Positions 32,660 through 41,805 of a DNA stretch of 64,000 nt are shown here, in pieces. The notes below the pieces were generated by a model that was not told the DNA's origin, ran no database searches, and was given only the letters and a program-made list of their open reading frames with translations. A program made the position numbers and the translations under genes. This DNA comes from Absicoccus intestinalis (GTDB lineage Bacteria; Bacillota_I; Bacilli_A; Erysipelotrichales; Erysipelotrichaceae), in the NCBI RefSeq assembly GCF_033971885.1, contig NZ_JALBUS010000010.1:11420-75419 (forward strand). Reading direction: 5' to 3'. Each line of letters opens with the position of its first letter. Position 1 is the stretch's first letter.

Positions 32660-33367
32660 TTAGTCCGTTGGCGCTACTTGTTCTCCTAAGAAATAAGAAC
32701 CCAACGTAAAGAAAATAAATGATTGAATAAATGCCGAGAAACAATCAAAATACATGTGCAAAAATGGCGTTGCGATATACCCAAGCACACCCCACGGCAT
32801 CGTGATCTTCATCAATGTATAGACCAACATCATGATGATGTATCCGGCCAGCATGTTTCCAAACAAACGCATCGTCAAAGAAATAACCGGTGCTACTTCA
32901 CCAATCAAGTTCAATGGATATAAGAACCAAAACGGTTGTGCCCATTCCTTCAAACGCGATACAAGACCCGCCTTTTTAATTCCATATGCCTGTACCATCA
33001 CAAATAAGCTCAAAGCCAAGGTTCCATTGAAGCTCACATTGGATGTTGGATTTTGTAGACCAAGAAGACCCATTAAGTTACTAGCGATCATCATAAAAAA
33101 CAACGTACCAAAAATAGGCAGATACTCCCATGTTTTTTCCCGTAAATTCGGTTTGATGACATACATGATCGCATTGAGCATCTCTTCTGCTACATATACC
33201 ACACCCGTTGGTTTCTTTGAAGGATCGGCTTGATCAATTTTCTTGCCAGCAACATAGAAGAAGATCGCAAACAAAATGCATAAACAAAACCACACCAAGA
33301 TGGATTGTTGGATCTCCAAATGAAAACTTCCCATTTGGATCTCTAATGCACTAACTTGCTCTCCCAT
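32660..33367 (-). CDS. atpB: ATP synthase Fo a subunit
   Basis: The 235-residue membrane subunit provides the ion channel. It has five or six helices; the essential arginine is R167 in SLTMRLFGNMLAGY, and the last helix has FIQSFIFFTLGSYFLGE. Its start overlaps the atpI-like gene by 17 bases. Confidence 0.96.
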   Translation of the reverse strand: MGEQVSALEIQMGSFHLEIQQSILVWFCLCILFAIFFYVAGKKIDQADPSKKPTGVVYVAEEMLNAIMYVIKPNLREKTWEYLPIFGTLFFMMIASNLMGLLGLQNPTSNVSFNGTLALSLFVMVQAYGIKKAGLVSRLKEWAQPFWFLYPLNLIGEVAPVISLTMRLFGNMLAGYIIMMLVYTLMKITMPWGVLGYIATPFLHMYFDCFSAFIQSFIFFTLGSYFLGEQVAPTD

Positions 33368-33722
33368 GATGATCCTCCTTATCTATTTGTGCATAAGCCA
33401 AAAGACTGGCTTTATGCATTAAAAACCCAACCAATACACCAAGAATCGAAAGATGCATCCAAGCACAAATCACCAAGATCAAACCATACATAGTATAGCG
33501 AACCACATATCCTTTTTGACCTTGTGCCTTGCCATCTTCCATAGATAAAGATTGCGTCAAACGAACAATCGAACAATAACCTAGCAATCCCATCCCTAGA
33601 CCAATTCCAATGCTGCATGCCACTTTTCCATCAAAGAAAACCCAGCCAATCAAAGCGGCTACGATGCCAAACAAAAGTGATGTGCGAACAACGAAATCCG
33701 TCATTTTCTGCATGGCATCCAT
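33351..33722 (-). CDS. atpI: ATP synthase subunit I (AtpI-like)
   Basis: The 123-residue protein has four hydrophobic helices, including LLFGIVAALIGWVFFDG and CSIGIGLGMGLLGYCSIVRLTQSL. AtpI-type proteins help assemble the c ring, also in sodium enzymes, and may carry Mg. The position directly before atpB supports the call; sequence alone is weakly diagnostic. Its ATG overlaps the upp stop codon (TAATG). Confidence 0.8.
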   Translation of the reverse strand: MDAMQKMTDFVVRTSLLFGIVAALIGWVFFDGKVACSIGIGLGMGLLGYCSIVRLTQSLSMEDGKAQGQKGYVVRYTMYGLILVICAWMHLSILGVLVGFLMHKASLLAYAQIDKEDHHGRAS

Positions 33723-34342
33723 TACTTCGTACCGAAAATTCGATCGCCTGCATCTCCTAAACCAGGAATGATATATCCATGCTCATTCAAACGCTCATCC
33801 AAAGCAGCTAAATATAGATGTACATCTGGATGCGCTTTTTCCACGGCATTGACCCCTTCAGGGGCCCCAACCAAACAAACCAAACGAATCGATTGGGCGC
33901 CATGGGCCTTGGCCATATCAATCGCGGCTATGCTTGAACCACCGGTTGCCAACATCGGATCAACGATGATCACTTCGGATTCTGGAAAATCTTTTGGATA
34001 TTTTTCAAAATACACTTGTGGTTGTAACGTCTCTTCATTACGGAACATACCAACATGCGCTACTTGAGCCGTTGGAATCAAATCCATGATGCCCGAAACC
34101 ATACCTAAGCCGGCTCGCAAGATGGGCATGATCACAACCTTCTTAGCCAATTCCTGACCGACATAAGGGGCCATAGGCGTTTCAATTTGAATATCTCGAG
34201 TTGGTAGATCGCGCGTCACTTCATACACCATCAAGCCACCAATTTCATCTAAATTCTGACGAAAATCTTTCGTTCCGGTATTCTTGTTTCGCATGATCGT
34301 CAATTTATGACGAATCAATGGATGATTAATCACTGTTAACAT
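33722..34342 (-). CDS. upp: Uracil phosphoribosyltransferase
   Basis: Upp salvages uracil with PRPP to UMP. The 206-residue protein has the PRPP loop VIIVDPMLATGGSS near residue 122, ILRAGLGM, and the uracil-binding C-terminus YIIPGLGDAGDRIFGTK. It heads the atp operon, as upp does in many Firmicutes. Confidence 0.97.
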   Translation of the reverse strand: MLTVINHPLIRHKLTIMRNKNTGTKDFRQNLDEIGGLMVYEVTRDLPTRDIQIETPMAPYVGQELAKKVVIMPILRAGLGMVSGIMDLIPTAQVAHVGMFRNEETLQPQVYFEKYPKDFPESEVIIVDPMLATGGSSIAAIDMAKAHGAQSIRLVCLVGAPEGVNAVEKAHPDVHLYLAALDERLNEHGYIIPGLGDAGDRIFGTK

Positions 34343-34405
34343 TTGTTTCTTTTCTCCTATTCAACATCTTACAATTATCTATTTTAAACAAAGAAAAAAG
34401 CGTTT

Positions 34406-35158
34406 TCAATACAACACTTTTCCAATTGTGCATACATCAAATTGATTGGCTGCTCGCAAGCGAATGCCTGCATGTGTCGATCCCTGCTTACGAAACGCAT
34501 CCTCTAAAACATCCAATGCCAATTGCGGATGATTTGCTTCCTGCGAAAGATGCGCCAAAACAATTTCCTTGGTTCTTGTATTGACTACCTGCATCAAATT
34601 ATGCGCAGAATCCTCATTGTTCAAATGGCCATCATCCCCTAAGATCCGCTGTTTGATAAACATGGGGCGGCTTGTCTGCATGAGTTTTGCCACATCATGA
34701 TTGCTTTCGAAAATATAATAATCCGCATCCTGTAAGTATTCTTTTTCTTCATTGGGAACAAAACCCGTATCGGTGATATAAACCAACTTTTGGGTTTGCG
34801 TTTCGATCACATAGCCCACTGTCTTTGGCGCATCATGCGATAAACGAATAACCCGAATATGAAAATCTCCCAAATCAAACGTTTCATTGGGACATACCAC
34901 ATGATGCTCTTTCAAATCATCGATTTCGCAATAGGAATACACTGGTAAATGCGCCACATCCTTGATCCGTGATATATGATCCTTATGCGTATGTGTGATT
35001 AGTACTCCATCACTGTCATTGATATCTGCCTGCACTTGATCAAAAGCTTTCGCCAAATATTTTTTGGTTGAGCCACAATCAATCAAGAGCTGTGAATGCG
35101 CGCTCCGAATCAAACAACTATTTCCTTTCGATCCCGAACACAATAAATCAATGCGCAT
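34406..35158 (-). CDS. walJ: MBL-fold metallohydrolase, WalJ/YycJ family
   Basis: I start at 35158 (MRIDLLCSGSKGN), with GGAGATGATATTT upstream, giving 250 residues. The metal motif ITHTHKDHISR is at about residue 55-65, with LSHDAPKTVGY and YITDTGFV following, and H in HLNNEDSAHN. In Bacillus this exonuclease-like protein lies in the walRK operon and links cell division to replication or repair. Here it follows dnaB, overlapping its end by 11 bases, and walRK are not in the window. Confidence 0.88.
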   Translation of the reverse strand: MRIDLLCSGSKGNSCLIRSAHSQLLIDCGSTKKYLAKAFDQVQADINDSDGVLITHTHKDHISRIKDVAHLPVYSYCEIDDLKEHHVVCPNETFDLGDFHIRVIRLSHDAPKTVGYVIETQTQKLVYITDTGFVPNEEKEYLQDADYYIFESNHDVAKLMQTSRPMFIKQRILGDDGHLNNEDSAHNLMQVVNTRTKEIVLAHLSQEANHPQLALDVLEDAFRKQGSTHAGIRLRAANQFDVCTIGKVLY

Positions 35159-36494
35159 AAATATCATCTCCTTGACTGGCATAATTCGTAAAGCGCGACA
35201 AACTCTTTTCAAACGCTAAATGAATCTTGCCAATGGCACCATTTCGATGTTTTGCCAACGAAAGATCAACCACTTCCGTATCACTTTCCTCTTCTTTATC
35301 CTTTTCATAATAGTTTTCACGATATAAAAACATGACAATGTCCGCATCCTGTTCAATGGAACCTGATTCACGCAAATCCGATAATTGCGGTTCATGATCC
35401 GTTCGTTCTTCCACTTTTCGTGATAACTGGGATAGCGCGATAACGGGACAATCCATTTCTTTCGCTAAGATCTTTAAATTACGTGAAATATCCGACACCT
35501 CTTGTTGACGAGATTCTTGACGTCCACCCGTGATCAATTGCAGATAATCGATGACAACTAAAGAAAGTTGGCCATGTTCACTCTTTAATTTCCGACACTT
35601 CGAAAAGATTTGTGATACCCGGATGCTCGAAGTATCATCGATATAAATTTCGCGTTCGCTTAAATGCGAAGCTGCTGCATTTAACTTCGACATATCCGAC
35701 TCATTCAAATGACCACTACGTAACTTATCGGCATACACACGGCTTTCACAACTCAACAAACGCTTCATCAAACTATCACTTGGCATTTCCAAAGAAAACA
35801 TCGCCACACAACCGGCATTGCGCTTGGCCACTTGATTCAAAAAATTCAATGCCAAAGCCGATTTTCCCATGGCTGGACGAGCCGCGAGAATAATAAGATC
35901 CCCTCTTTGAAAGCCATTGGTGATCCCATCCAGATCCGTAAATCCAGTTTTGATTCCAGTAACACCTTCATGATTGCGTAATTCATTTAATTCCGCAATG
36001 ACTCGATTACTGATTTCGCGACTCGATTCAAATTCCGCACCACGACGAACCCGGGTCACATCCATGATTGAACGTTCGGCTTGATCCAATACCGCATCGA
36101 TATCACTGCTATCTGTATAAGCTAAATTCGTGATCGCATCACTGGTTTGGATCAAACGACGCAATTGCGCTTTATTTTTTATCTCTTCAATATAAGAAGG
36201 GACAATCGATGGGCCAATCGCTGTATCCACCAAAGAGACAATATAATCTGCCCCTCCAGCACTTGCCAATTGATCCTGATCTTGGAGTCTTGTCATCACC
36301 GTGATTTGATCAATGGGTTTACCTTGTTCATGAAGGTCAAACATCGTTTGATACAGACGCTGATGAGCAGGCAAATAAAATTCTTCCGCTTCTAGGTCGG
36401 CATCCAAACACATCGTGAAAACTTCGGGCCACATCATCATAGCTCCCAAAAGTGCGCACTCTAATGGTTGACTATTGGGTAACTCGCGCACCAT
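35148..36494 (-). CDS. dnaB: Replicative DNA helicase (DnaB type)
   Basis: The 448-residue protein has the N-terminal DnaB domain (NSQPLECALLGAMM), the linker and a RecA-like ATPase domain with ARPAMGKSALALNF near residue 208, Walker B LVVIDYLQLI, SQLSRKVEERTDHEPQLSDLRESGSIEQDAD and the arginine finger region. It unwinds DNA at the fork. It is 3 bases after rplI, the usual Firmicute neighbour. Confidence 0.97.
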   Translation of the reverse strand: MVRELPNSQPLECALLGAMMMWPEVFTMCLDADLEAEEFYLPAHQRLYQTMFDLHEQGKPIDQITVMTRLQDQDQLASAGGADYIVSLVDTAIGPSIVPSYIEEIKNKAQLRRLIQTSDAITNLAYTDSSDIDAVLDQAERSIMDVTRVRRGAEFESSREISNRVIAELNELRNHEGVTGIKTGFTDLDGITNGFQRGDLIILAARPAMGKSALALNFLNQVAKRNAGCVAMFSLEMPSDSLMKRLLSCESRVYADKLRSGHLNESDMSKLNAAASHLSEREIYIDDTSSIRVSQIFSKCRKLKSEHGQLSLVVIDYLQLITGGRQESRQQEVSDISRNLKILAKEMDCPVIALSQLSRKVEERTDHEPQLSDLRESGSIEQDADIVMFLYRENYYEKDKEEESDTEVVDLSLAKHRNGAIGKIHLAFEKSLSRFTNYASQGDDIYAH

Positions 36495-36497
36495 GGC

Positions 36498-36947
36498 TTA
36501 CCCCTTTTGGCGAACTTTTACGACGATTTCGCCAATGACCTGATTCCGATACAGATCAACTTTGACACGCGTAGTTCCTAAACTCGAAATGGGTGCATCC
36601 AATTCAATTTTTCGTTTATCAATTTGAATGCCTTTCTTTTGTAAGGCAGCCACAATATTCTTGGTCGAAACAGACCCAAAAACTTGGCCATTGGCCCCTG
36701 CATTCAACAAAAATTCAACGGGTGTGTTTTCCAATTGTTCTTTAATGGCTTCGGCCTCTTTTTTTAATTCCGCCTCTTCTTCTTTACGCACTTCCATTTG
36801 TTGATCCAATACTTTTTTGGATCCCTTGGTATACGCTACGGCATACCCATTCTTGATCAAATAGTTGCGTGCATACCCATCACTCACTTCTTTGACTTCA
36901 TCTTTTTTTCCTAATTTACGAATATCTTTAAGCAAGATTACCTTCAT
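36498..36947 (-). CDS. rplI: 50S ribosomal protein L9
   Basis: I start at 36947 (MKVILLKDIRKLG), giving 149 residues; the longer frame runs into gdpP. The N-terminal domain GKKDEVKEVSDGYARNYLI, the long connecting helix and the C-terminal GQVFGSVSTKNI domain are typical. It overlaps the gdpP end by 20 bases. Confidence 0.96.
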   Translation of the reverse strand: MKVILLKDIRKLGKKDEVKEVSDGYARNYLIKNGYAVAYTKGSKKVLDQQMEVRKEEEAELKKEAEAIKEQLENTPVEFLLNAGANGQVFGSVSTKNIVAALQKKGIQIDKRKIELDAPISSLGTTRVKVDLYRNQVIGEIVVKVRQKG

Positions 36948-38895
36948 CCTGTTCTTCCTCCTTCTGTAATACTTCCAATAATATGGTCTTGCATTCATTT
37001 GGTGTTAAATCATTTCGCTCCACGGCAGCCGCCGAAAAATGGCCACCCCCCTGCAATTGCTCCATGATCTTTTGCACATTGAATCGACCCAAACTTCGAG
37101 CGGAGACAGCTGTTACTTTTTCTTTGCCTTTTAAAGGTGCAATCACAAACGATGCATAACAGCCTTTGACCAAGGTCAACGATTGTGCTGCTTTCGCTAA
37201 CATGGTCTTATCTTGTGGCTCATCCACACAAACAACCATAAAATGACCATATTGTTTGGCTTGATCGATCAAATGATTTTTAGTTTTAAATTCATCAAAA
37301 TTCACGCAAAGTGCCCGTTCTGCCAAGTTTCCATTGGCACCCCACGAACGCAAAGCAGCCGCCGCTTCAAAAGTACGCGAATCCGTATGCATCTTAAAAC
37401 GATTGGTATCGACTAAAATACCCAAATACATGATGGTTGCTTCGGTTTCATAGATAGGAATATGATTAGGAACATTTTGCATCAATTCAACGATCAATTC
37501 ACAAGTCGAACTAGCGCCACTTTCCACATACGCTAATTTCGCATTGGAAACAAAATGATCCCCGCGACGATGATGATCGATCACGATCACATTCTTACAA
37601 AGTTCTTCAAATTTTTGAGCACTTGAAATTGCACCTACTCCATGGTCTACCATGATCAACAAATCATTCTCCAGATCCATCATTTCATAGGCTTCATCTG
37701 GAGAAACAAATGTATGACGATCTAAGATCGTTTGATGATAATGATCCATCGTTTCCTGAAGTTGCGCATCACGAGGTACATTCTTTAATACGATATAAGC
37801 GGATTTTCCTAAAGATTTGACCCAGGCCGAAACGCCTAAGGCAGCTCCCATACAGTCAAAATCCGAATCGACATGTCCCGCAATAAAAACTTTTGGTGCA
37901 TCTTTGATCGAACTTTGGATCGTTTGCCCCATGGTATGTACACGCACCTTCGAACGACTGGAAGCACTTTCACTGTTGCCCCCAATATAACGAACCGAAC
38001 CATTCGCATTGCGGAAAGCCACTTGATCCCCACCACGCGATTGCGCCAATTCAATCAATTCATTGACCATGCGATCCAGCTTGGTAAAATCATTGGTCCC
38101 ATACGCAAAAGCCATGCTTAAGGACATCGATACATCCAATTTATCGGCTTCATCCTTGATGATTTGTAAGATGGCAAAATTTTCAGCTTGAAGTGCCTTA
38201 AAGATTTCACGATTTAAAACCAAGAAGAAACGATCCGATCGCAAGCGTCGAATCAAGATACCATGATCATGGGCCCATTGAACGACGGGAACACGCAAAT
38301 GCGTATTGATCAAAGCCATCATATCTTCACTTTCATAGCTTTGGTACTCCATATAGTTATCCAATTGGATCAAGCCAACCACAATACTATTTTGTTCATA
38401 GATCTTGGATAATTTTTTGTATTTAGTGACATCCCGCACATATAACACATTGGATTCTTCCGCCCGAATGATTTCATAATACGAATCTTGATAACGACCA
38501 ATGATCGCATCCACTTTATCTTCGAACAAATGACGAATATCCCGAATCCAAGCTGTTGCTTTTTTATTGACAATATCAATGTTGCGTTTCTTAAAAAAAT
38601 CCGATGCCCAAGTAACGACATATTCATCATCATAGGTCAATAGACCAATATTGCCAAAATTCAGAGCGCCTTTGGCATCTTTTCCTAAAAAGCGCGAAAT
38701 ATCCACTTCCGTCTTGACGCCTTGTTTGTGAACTGTCGACCAAAACCCATAAAAAGCAGCAAGGAAAAGCAAAATAATGACAAACAACATGCCTGCTTCC
38801 CATCGATAGCCACCATTGATTTCATAAACAATAAAAATGACAGAGGCAATACTTGCGAAAATGATCAATGAAATCCATTTTTGAAAATCTTTCAT
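36928..38895 (-). CDS. gdpP: c-di-AMP phosphodiesterase GdpP (DHH family, membrane)
   Basis: The 655-residue protein has two N-terminal membrane helices (about 10-50), a PAS-like region, a degenerate GGDEF domain (RSDRFFLVLNREI in place of the GGDEF loop), then DHH/DHHA1 domains with GHVDSDFDCMGAA, MVDHG, VIDHHRRGD and GGGHFSAAA. It degrades c-di-AMP and so controls cell wall and potassium homeostasis. Its place between the DUF2232 gene and rplI is conserved in Firmicutes. Confidence 0.96.
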   Translation of the reverse strand: MKDFQKWISLIIFASIASVIFIVYEINGGYRWEAGMLFVIILLFLAAFYGFWSTVHKQGVKTEVDISRFLGKDAKGALNFGNIGLLTYDDEYVVTWASDFFKKRNIDIVNKKATAWIRDIRHLFEDKVDAIIGRYQDSYYEIIRAEESNVLYVRDVTKYKKLSKIYEQNSIVVGLIQLDNYMEYQSYESEDMMALINTHLRVPVVQWAHDHGILIRRLRSDRFFLVLNREIFKALQAENFAILQIIKDEADKLDVSMSLSMAFAYGTNDFTKLDRMVNELIELAQSRGGDQVAFRNANGSVRYIGGNSESASSRSKVRVHTMGQTIQSSIKDAPKVFIAGHVDSDFDCMGAALGVSAWVKSLGKSAYIVLKNVPRDAQLQETMDHYHQTILDRHTFVSPDEAYEMMDLENDLLIMVDHGVGAISSAQKFEELCKNVIVIDHHRRGDHFVSNAKLAYVESGASSTCELIVELMQNVPNHIPIYETEATIMYLGILVDTNRFKMHTDSRTFEAAAALRSWGANGNLAERALCVNFDEFKTKNHLIDQAKQYGHFMVVCVDEPQDKTMLAKAAQSLTLVKGCYASFVIAPLKGKEKVTAVSARSLGRFNVQKIMEQLQGGGHFSAAAVERNDLTPNECKTILLEVLQKEEEQDEGNLA

Positions 38896-38896
38896 A

Positions 38897-39775
38897 CTAC
38901 TCCCTCGAGTCTAATTGTTGTCGGGCTCGCAAGCCACATAGACAATCCAAAAGGCCCGCTACGACCCAGATGCCATTCACAATTGGAATAAAGGCACCTA
39001 TAATGGCAAAAAAAGCCCATTTTCTTTGCGATTTTTGAATCACTTTATTCATAAAATATAAAACACCGAAATAATCCAAGACCATTAGATCTAAAATGGC
39101 GAGCACTTGGAGCAAATCGGTAATATCTACGCTTAAGTGTAACACATTCTGGCTAAAAAGGTATAAAACACACATGAGGATCGAAAGAATGCCAAACCAA
39201 CGAGGTGGCAACATCTTGGTGATGGGTTTGATAGGTACCATATCAATTTTTAAGCGCATGCAGATCATCAATCCAACCATATGGATAGCTAAAGCTTCCA
39301 TTGTACCCAATACGATCACAAACAAGAAAACCAAAACACGCAAATGAATAGTTGGGAATAAAGCAACAATGTCTTTAAAATCCGTATTCACATCATACCC
39401 AAAAATGCCTGCCCATAAGTAAATGATCAAAGCCGTCGCAATGATCGACAGGATCGCCGTCAATAAAAAATTACTCATATGACTTCGTTTATGATAAACG
39501 CCAGATCCATATAAGTAACCAATCAAGATCGCCGACCAACTATAAAACCAAGTGGTAAAACCACCAAATAAAAAAGTCATCAAGATCATTGCCAGGGAGA
39601 CGATACCACCTCCATAGTTGCCATACATCGATGTATAAATCAGGATTGGAAAAGCAAAAAGCCAATTGGCCGATGTTTCAATGGTCAATGCGGTTTGTTG
39701 ATTCAAAAATAATAATAAGCCATAAATGGCACACATCATTGCGCCACGAGTAATTTGTTTAGTGTCCATATTCAT
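38897..39775 (-). CDS. DUF2232 membrane protein (YybS-like)
   Basis: The 292-residue protein has about eight membrane helices, with ITRGAMMCAIYGLLLFL at the start and a C-terminal VNGIWVVAGLLDCLCGLRARQQ. YybS-like proteins regularly precede gdpP, as here (1-base gap). Function is unknown; the fold resembles S components of ECF transporters. A start two codons later (MDTKQ) is equally possible. Confidence 0.8.
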   Translation of the reverse strand: MNMDTKQITRGAMMCAIYGLLLFLNQQTALTIETSANWLFAFPILIYTSMYGNYGGGIVSLAMILMTFLFGGFTTWFYSWSAILIGYLYGSGVYHKRSHMSNFLLTAILSIIATALIIYLWAGIFGYDVNTDFKDIVALFPTIHLRVLVFLFVIVLGTMEALAIHMVGLMICMRLKIDMVPIKPITKMLPPRWFGILSILMCVLYLFSQNVLHLSVDITDLLQVLAILDLMVLDYFGVLYFMNKVIQKSQRKWAFFAIIGAFIPIVNGIWVVAGLLDCLCGLRARQQLDSRE

Positions 39776-39790
39776 ATTCTACCATAACAT

Positions 39791-39814
39791 AAAAAAAGAT
39801 GCTCATTGAGCACC
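39791..39814 (-). terminator. Terminator of the rpsF-ssb-rpsR operon
   Basis: On the minus strand GGTGCTC and GAGCATC pair (one G-U) around AAT, followed by seven T residues. It separates rpsR from the DUF2232-gdpP-rplI-dnaB operon. Confidence 0.85.
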
Positions 39815-39817
39815 TGA

Positions 39818-40048
39818 TTAATCAACGACATAAGGCAATAAAGCCATTTGACGAGCACGCTTGATTGCTTTCGCAAGCATTCTTTGATATTTTGCACGTG
39901 TTCCCGTTACGCGTCTAGGAATAATTTTTCCATTCGCATTGATAAAACGTTTTAATAATTCAACATCTTTATAATCAATGTATGTGATCTTATTTTTTGT
40001 GAAGTAACAAACCTTTTTACGGCCCATACGTTGTTTTCTAAATGCCAT
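39818..40048 (-). CDS. rpsR: 30S ribosomal protein S18
   Basis: The 76-residue protein has the family sequence KKVCYFTKNKITYIDYKDVELLKRFI, then GKIIPRRVTGTRAKYQR. It keeps only one N-terminal cysteine (C14), so it is not the four-cysteine zinc form. It is the last gene of rpsF-ssb-rpsR. Confidence 0.97.
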   Translation of the reverse strand: MAFRKQRMGRKKVCYFTKNKITYIDYKDVELLKRFINANGKIIPRRVTGTRAKYQRMLAKAIKRARQMALLPYVVD

Positions 40049-40063
40049 GTTATCCTTTCCTTT

Positions 40064-40525
40064 CTAGAATGGTAAGTCATCACTCGCAATATCGAGTGTA
40101 TCATTTTCATCAAATGAAGTATCAAAAGAAGAATCCATTGGTTGTTGCGGTTGTGGTTGGCTTGGCATTGGATTCGAATTATAGCTTGTCGCATTTTGTT
40201 GCGATTGAGCACGCGATTCCAAGAACGTAAAATTATCAACAACAACTTCTGTCACATAGACACGCTGTCCTTGTTGATTTTCATAATTTCGTGTTTGCAG
40301 ACGTCCATCCACACCAATCAAAGATCCGCGATGTAAATATTGTGCCATGGTTTCAGCTTGGCGATTCCATGCGACACAGTTGATAAAATCAGCTTCCGGC
40401 TGACCTTCTCGGCGAAAATTACGATCAACAGCCAAAGTAAACGATACAACCGAAGTTCCACTTTGCGTTCTACGTAATTCCAGATCTCTTGTCAAGCGAC
40501 CCGTTAATACGACACGATTGATCAT
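40064..40525 (-). CDS. ssb: Single-stranded DNA-binding protein
   Basis: The 153-residue SSB has an OB fold (residues 1-105: MINRVVLTGRLTRDLELRRT, FTLAVDRNF, INCVAWNRQAE), a Q/P/S-rich linker and the acidic protein-binding tip ending DDLPF. It lies between rpsF and rpsR. Confidence 0.97.
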   Translation of the reverse strand: MINRVVLTGRLTRDLELRRTQSGTSVVSFTLAVDRNFRREGQPEADFINCVAWNRQAETMAQYLHRGSLIGVDGRLQTRNYENQQGQRVYVTEVVVDNFTFLESRAQSQQNATSYNSNPMPSQPQPQQPMDSSFDTSFDENDTLDIASDDLPF

Positions 40526-40535
40526 GATCTACCTC

Positions 40536-40832
40536 TTACTTCTTTTCGTCTTCTGTTTTTACAACCATGATACGGATAATACTATTGCTAATACGAGCTA
40601 AACGTTGATATTCAGCAATACCTTCATTATTGGCAGTTACATTCACAACTGCATAATGTCCTTTTTTCATGTGATCGATTTCATACGCAAATTCTTTGAT
40701 TCCCCAATCATCGAATGAATCAATGGTTCCACCATTTTCAGTGATTGTGTTGTTCAAACGATCCGTTACCTTTTGGAACTGATCATCATCTAAAGATGCG
40801 TTGACAATGTACATGATTTCGTATTTTTTCAT
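40536..40832 (-). CDS. rpsF: 30S ribosomal protein S6
   Basis: I start at the ATG at 40832, directly after GGAGGTGTACAC, giving 98 residues. The beta-alpha fold begins MKKYEIMYIVNASL; KKGHYAVVNVTA and the C-terminal RISNSIIRIMVVK are typical. The longer frame upstream covers the leader and promoter and is not coding. Confidence 0.96.
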   Translation of the reverse strand: MKKYEIMYIVNASLDDDQFQKVTDRLNNTITENGGTIDSFDDWGIKEFAYEIDHMKKGHYAVVNVTANNEGIAEYQRLARISNSIIRIMVVKTEDEKK

Positions 40833-40871
40833 GTGTACACCTCCCTTTGGTCTTTTGGTTTCTATGCGAAA

Positions 40872-40898
40872 CAGAGAGCAAGCGCAAACTTGCTCTGT
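40872..40898 (-). promoter_or_regulatory. Hairpin in the rpsF leader
   Basis: AGCAAG and CTTGCT pair around TTTGCG at the very 5' end of the predicted transcript, extendable by ACAGAG and CTCTGT with bulged bases. It has no T run, so it is not a terminator. S6:S18 autoregulatory leaders occur upstream of rpsF, but I cannot identify the CCG bulge they need. Confidence 0.35.
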
Positions 40899-40899
40899 A

Positions 40900-40928
40900 A
40901 TAGTAGCACTTATTTCCTTTGGTTGCAA
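40900..40928 (-). promoter_or_regulatory. rpsF-ssb-rpsR promoter
   Basis: Minus strand TTGCAA (40923-40928), 17-base spacer, TACTAT (40900-40905). The leader to the rpsF start is about 60 bases. Confidence 0.65.
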
Positions 40929-40932
40929 AGAA

Positions 40933-41805
40933 TTATTTCAATTTCTTATTCAATTCATCCGCTACTTTCTTCAATTCCACAAAATCTTCTTCCACTTGTC
41001 GTTCAGGGAATGCATTGGCCGCATGCGTATGTTGTAGATCACGAATCTTATCCATATTTTCATGGAAAGCATGGACACGATCGGATAAATCACTTTTCTG
41101 ATTTAACCAATCAATAAATTCATCTTTATGCGCATCCCAATCTGCCACATAAGCCAATCGCTTCTCTTTTTCTTTTGCACGCATATTATCCCATTTGGCC
41201 AATCGAATCGCTCGATCTTGTTCATATTGAACCTGAAAGGCTTCCATATCTTTTTGAATTTTCTCCATGATATGTTTCCGTTTGAACAAACTGATCAGTG
41301 TGAAGATAGCATCGATCACGAAGACAACGGTAAATATTTGAACAAACGGTTCCACAAATGACCATGGAACTTTTTGGCCCGAAGCATTCGCAAACATCGG
41401 ATGGACAATATAAACCAACACCAACAACATGAGTCCAAATAGAGTACTATTCAACAAACAAACACGTCCATGAATATTATACTTTTTATGCGAATAATCC
41501 CACCAACGCATATGAAAGAGCTTTTCCATCAACCAGGAAGTAAAATACTCCAAGATCGTACATAGTAAGCCCCCCACAAAGAAGATCACCAAAGGATTTG
41601 GGGTCTGGATGGGCATATTTCCTCCCAAAGGATACAAGGCAATCAAAGAACCCAATCCATAAATAGGAATATATGGCCCATAGAAAAAACCACGATTCAC
41701 AAAATGTCTTTTTCCGATGCTCACATAGGTTGTTTCACATACCCAACCAATCATCGAATAAATGATGAAATAAAAATAAGCATAAACAAGATCAGCCCCA
41801 CTCAT
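40933..41805 (-). CDS. Putative ABC-transporter permease-like membrane protein (PF06541, CmpB-like)
   Basis: The 290-residue protein has about five membrane helices in residues 1-180, with the family pattern YSMIGWVCETTYVSIGKRHFVNRGFFYGPYIPIYGLGSL and EYFTSWLMEKLFHMRWWDYS. It then continues as a charged helical cytosolic tail of about 100 residues. Despite the family name, no ABC ATPase is nearby. Its start overlaps the stop of the upstream dehydratase-like gene (ATGA), so it is in that operon. Function unknown. Confidence 0.8.
   Translation of the reverse strand: MSGADLVYAYFYFIIYSMIGWVCETTYVSIGKRHFVNRGFFYGPYIPIYGLGSLIALYPLGGNMPIQTPNPLVIFFVGGLLCTILEYFTSWLMEKLFHMRWWDYSHKKYNIHGRVCLLNSTLFGLMLLVLVYIVHPMFANASGQKVPWSFVEPFVQIFTVVFVIDAIFTLISLFKRKHIMEKIQKDMEAFQVQYEQDRAIRLAKWDNMRAKEKEKRLAYVADWDAHKDEFIDWLNQKSDLSDRVHAFHENMDKIRDLQHTHAANAFPERQVEEDFVELKKVADELNKKLK

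Noticed and set aside
40872..40898. S6:S18 autoregulatory riboswitch-like element
   Set aside because: A hairpin exists but the CCG-containing internal loop needed for binding is not recognisable, so it is listed only as a leader hairpin.
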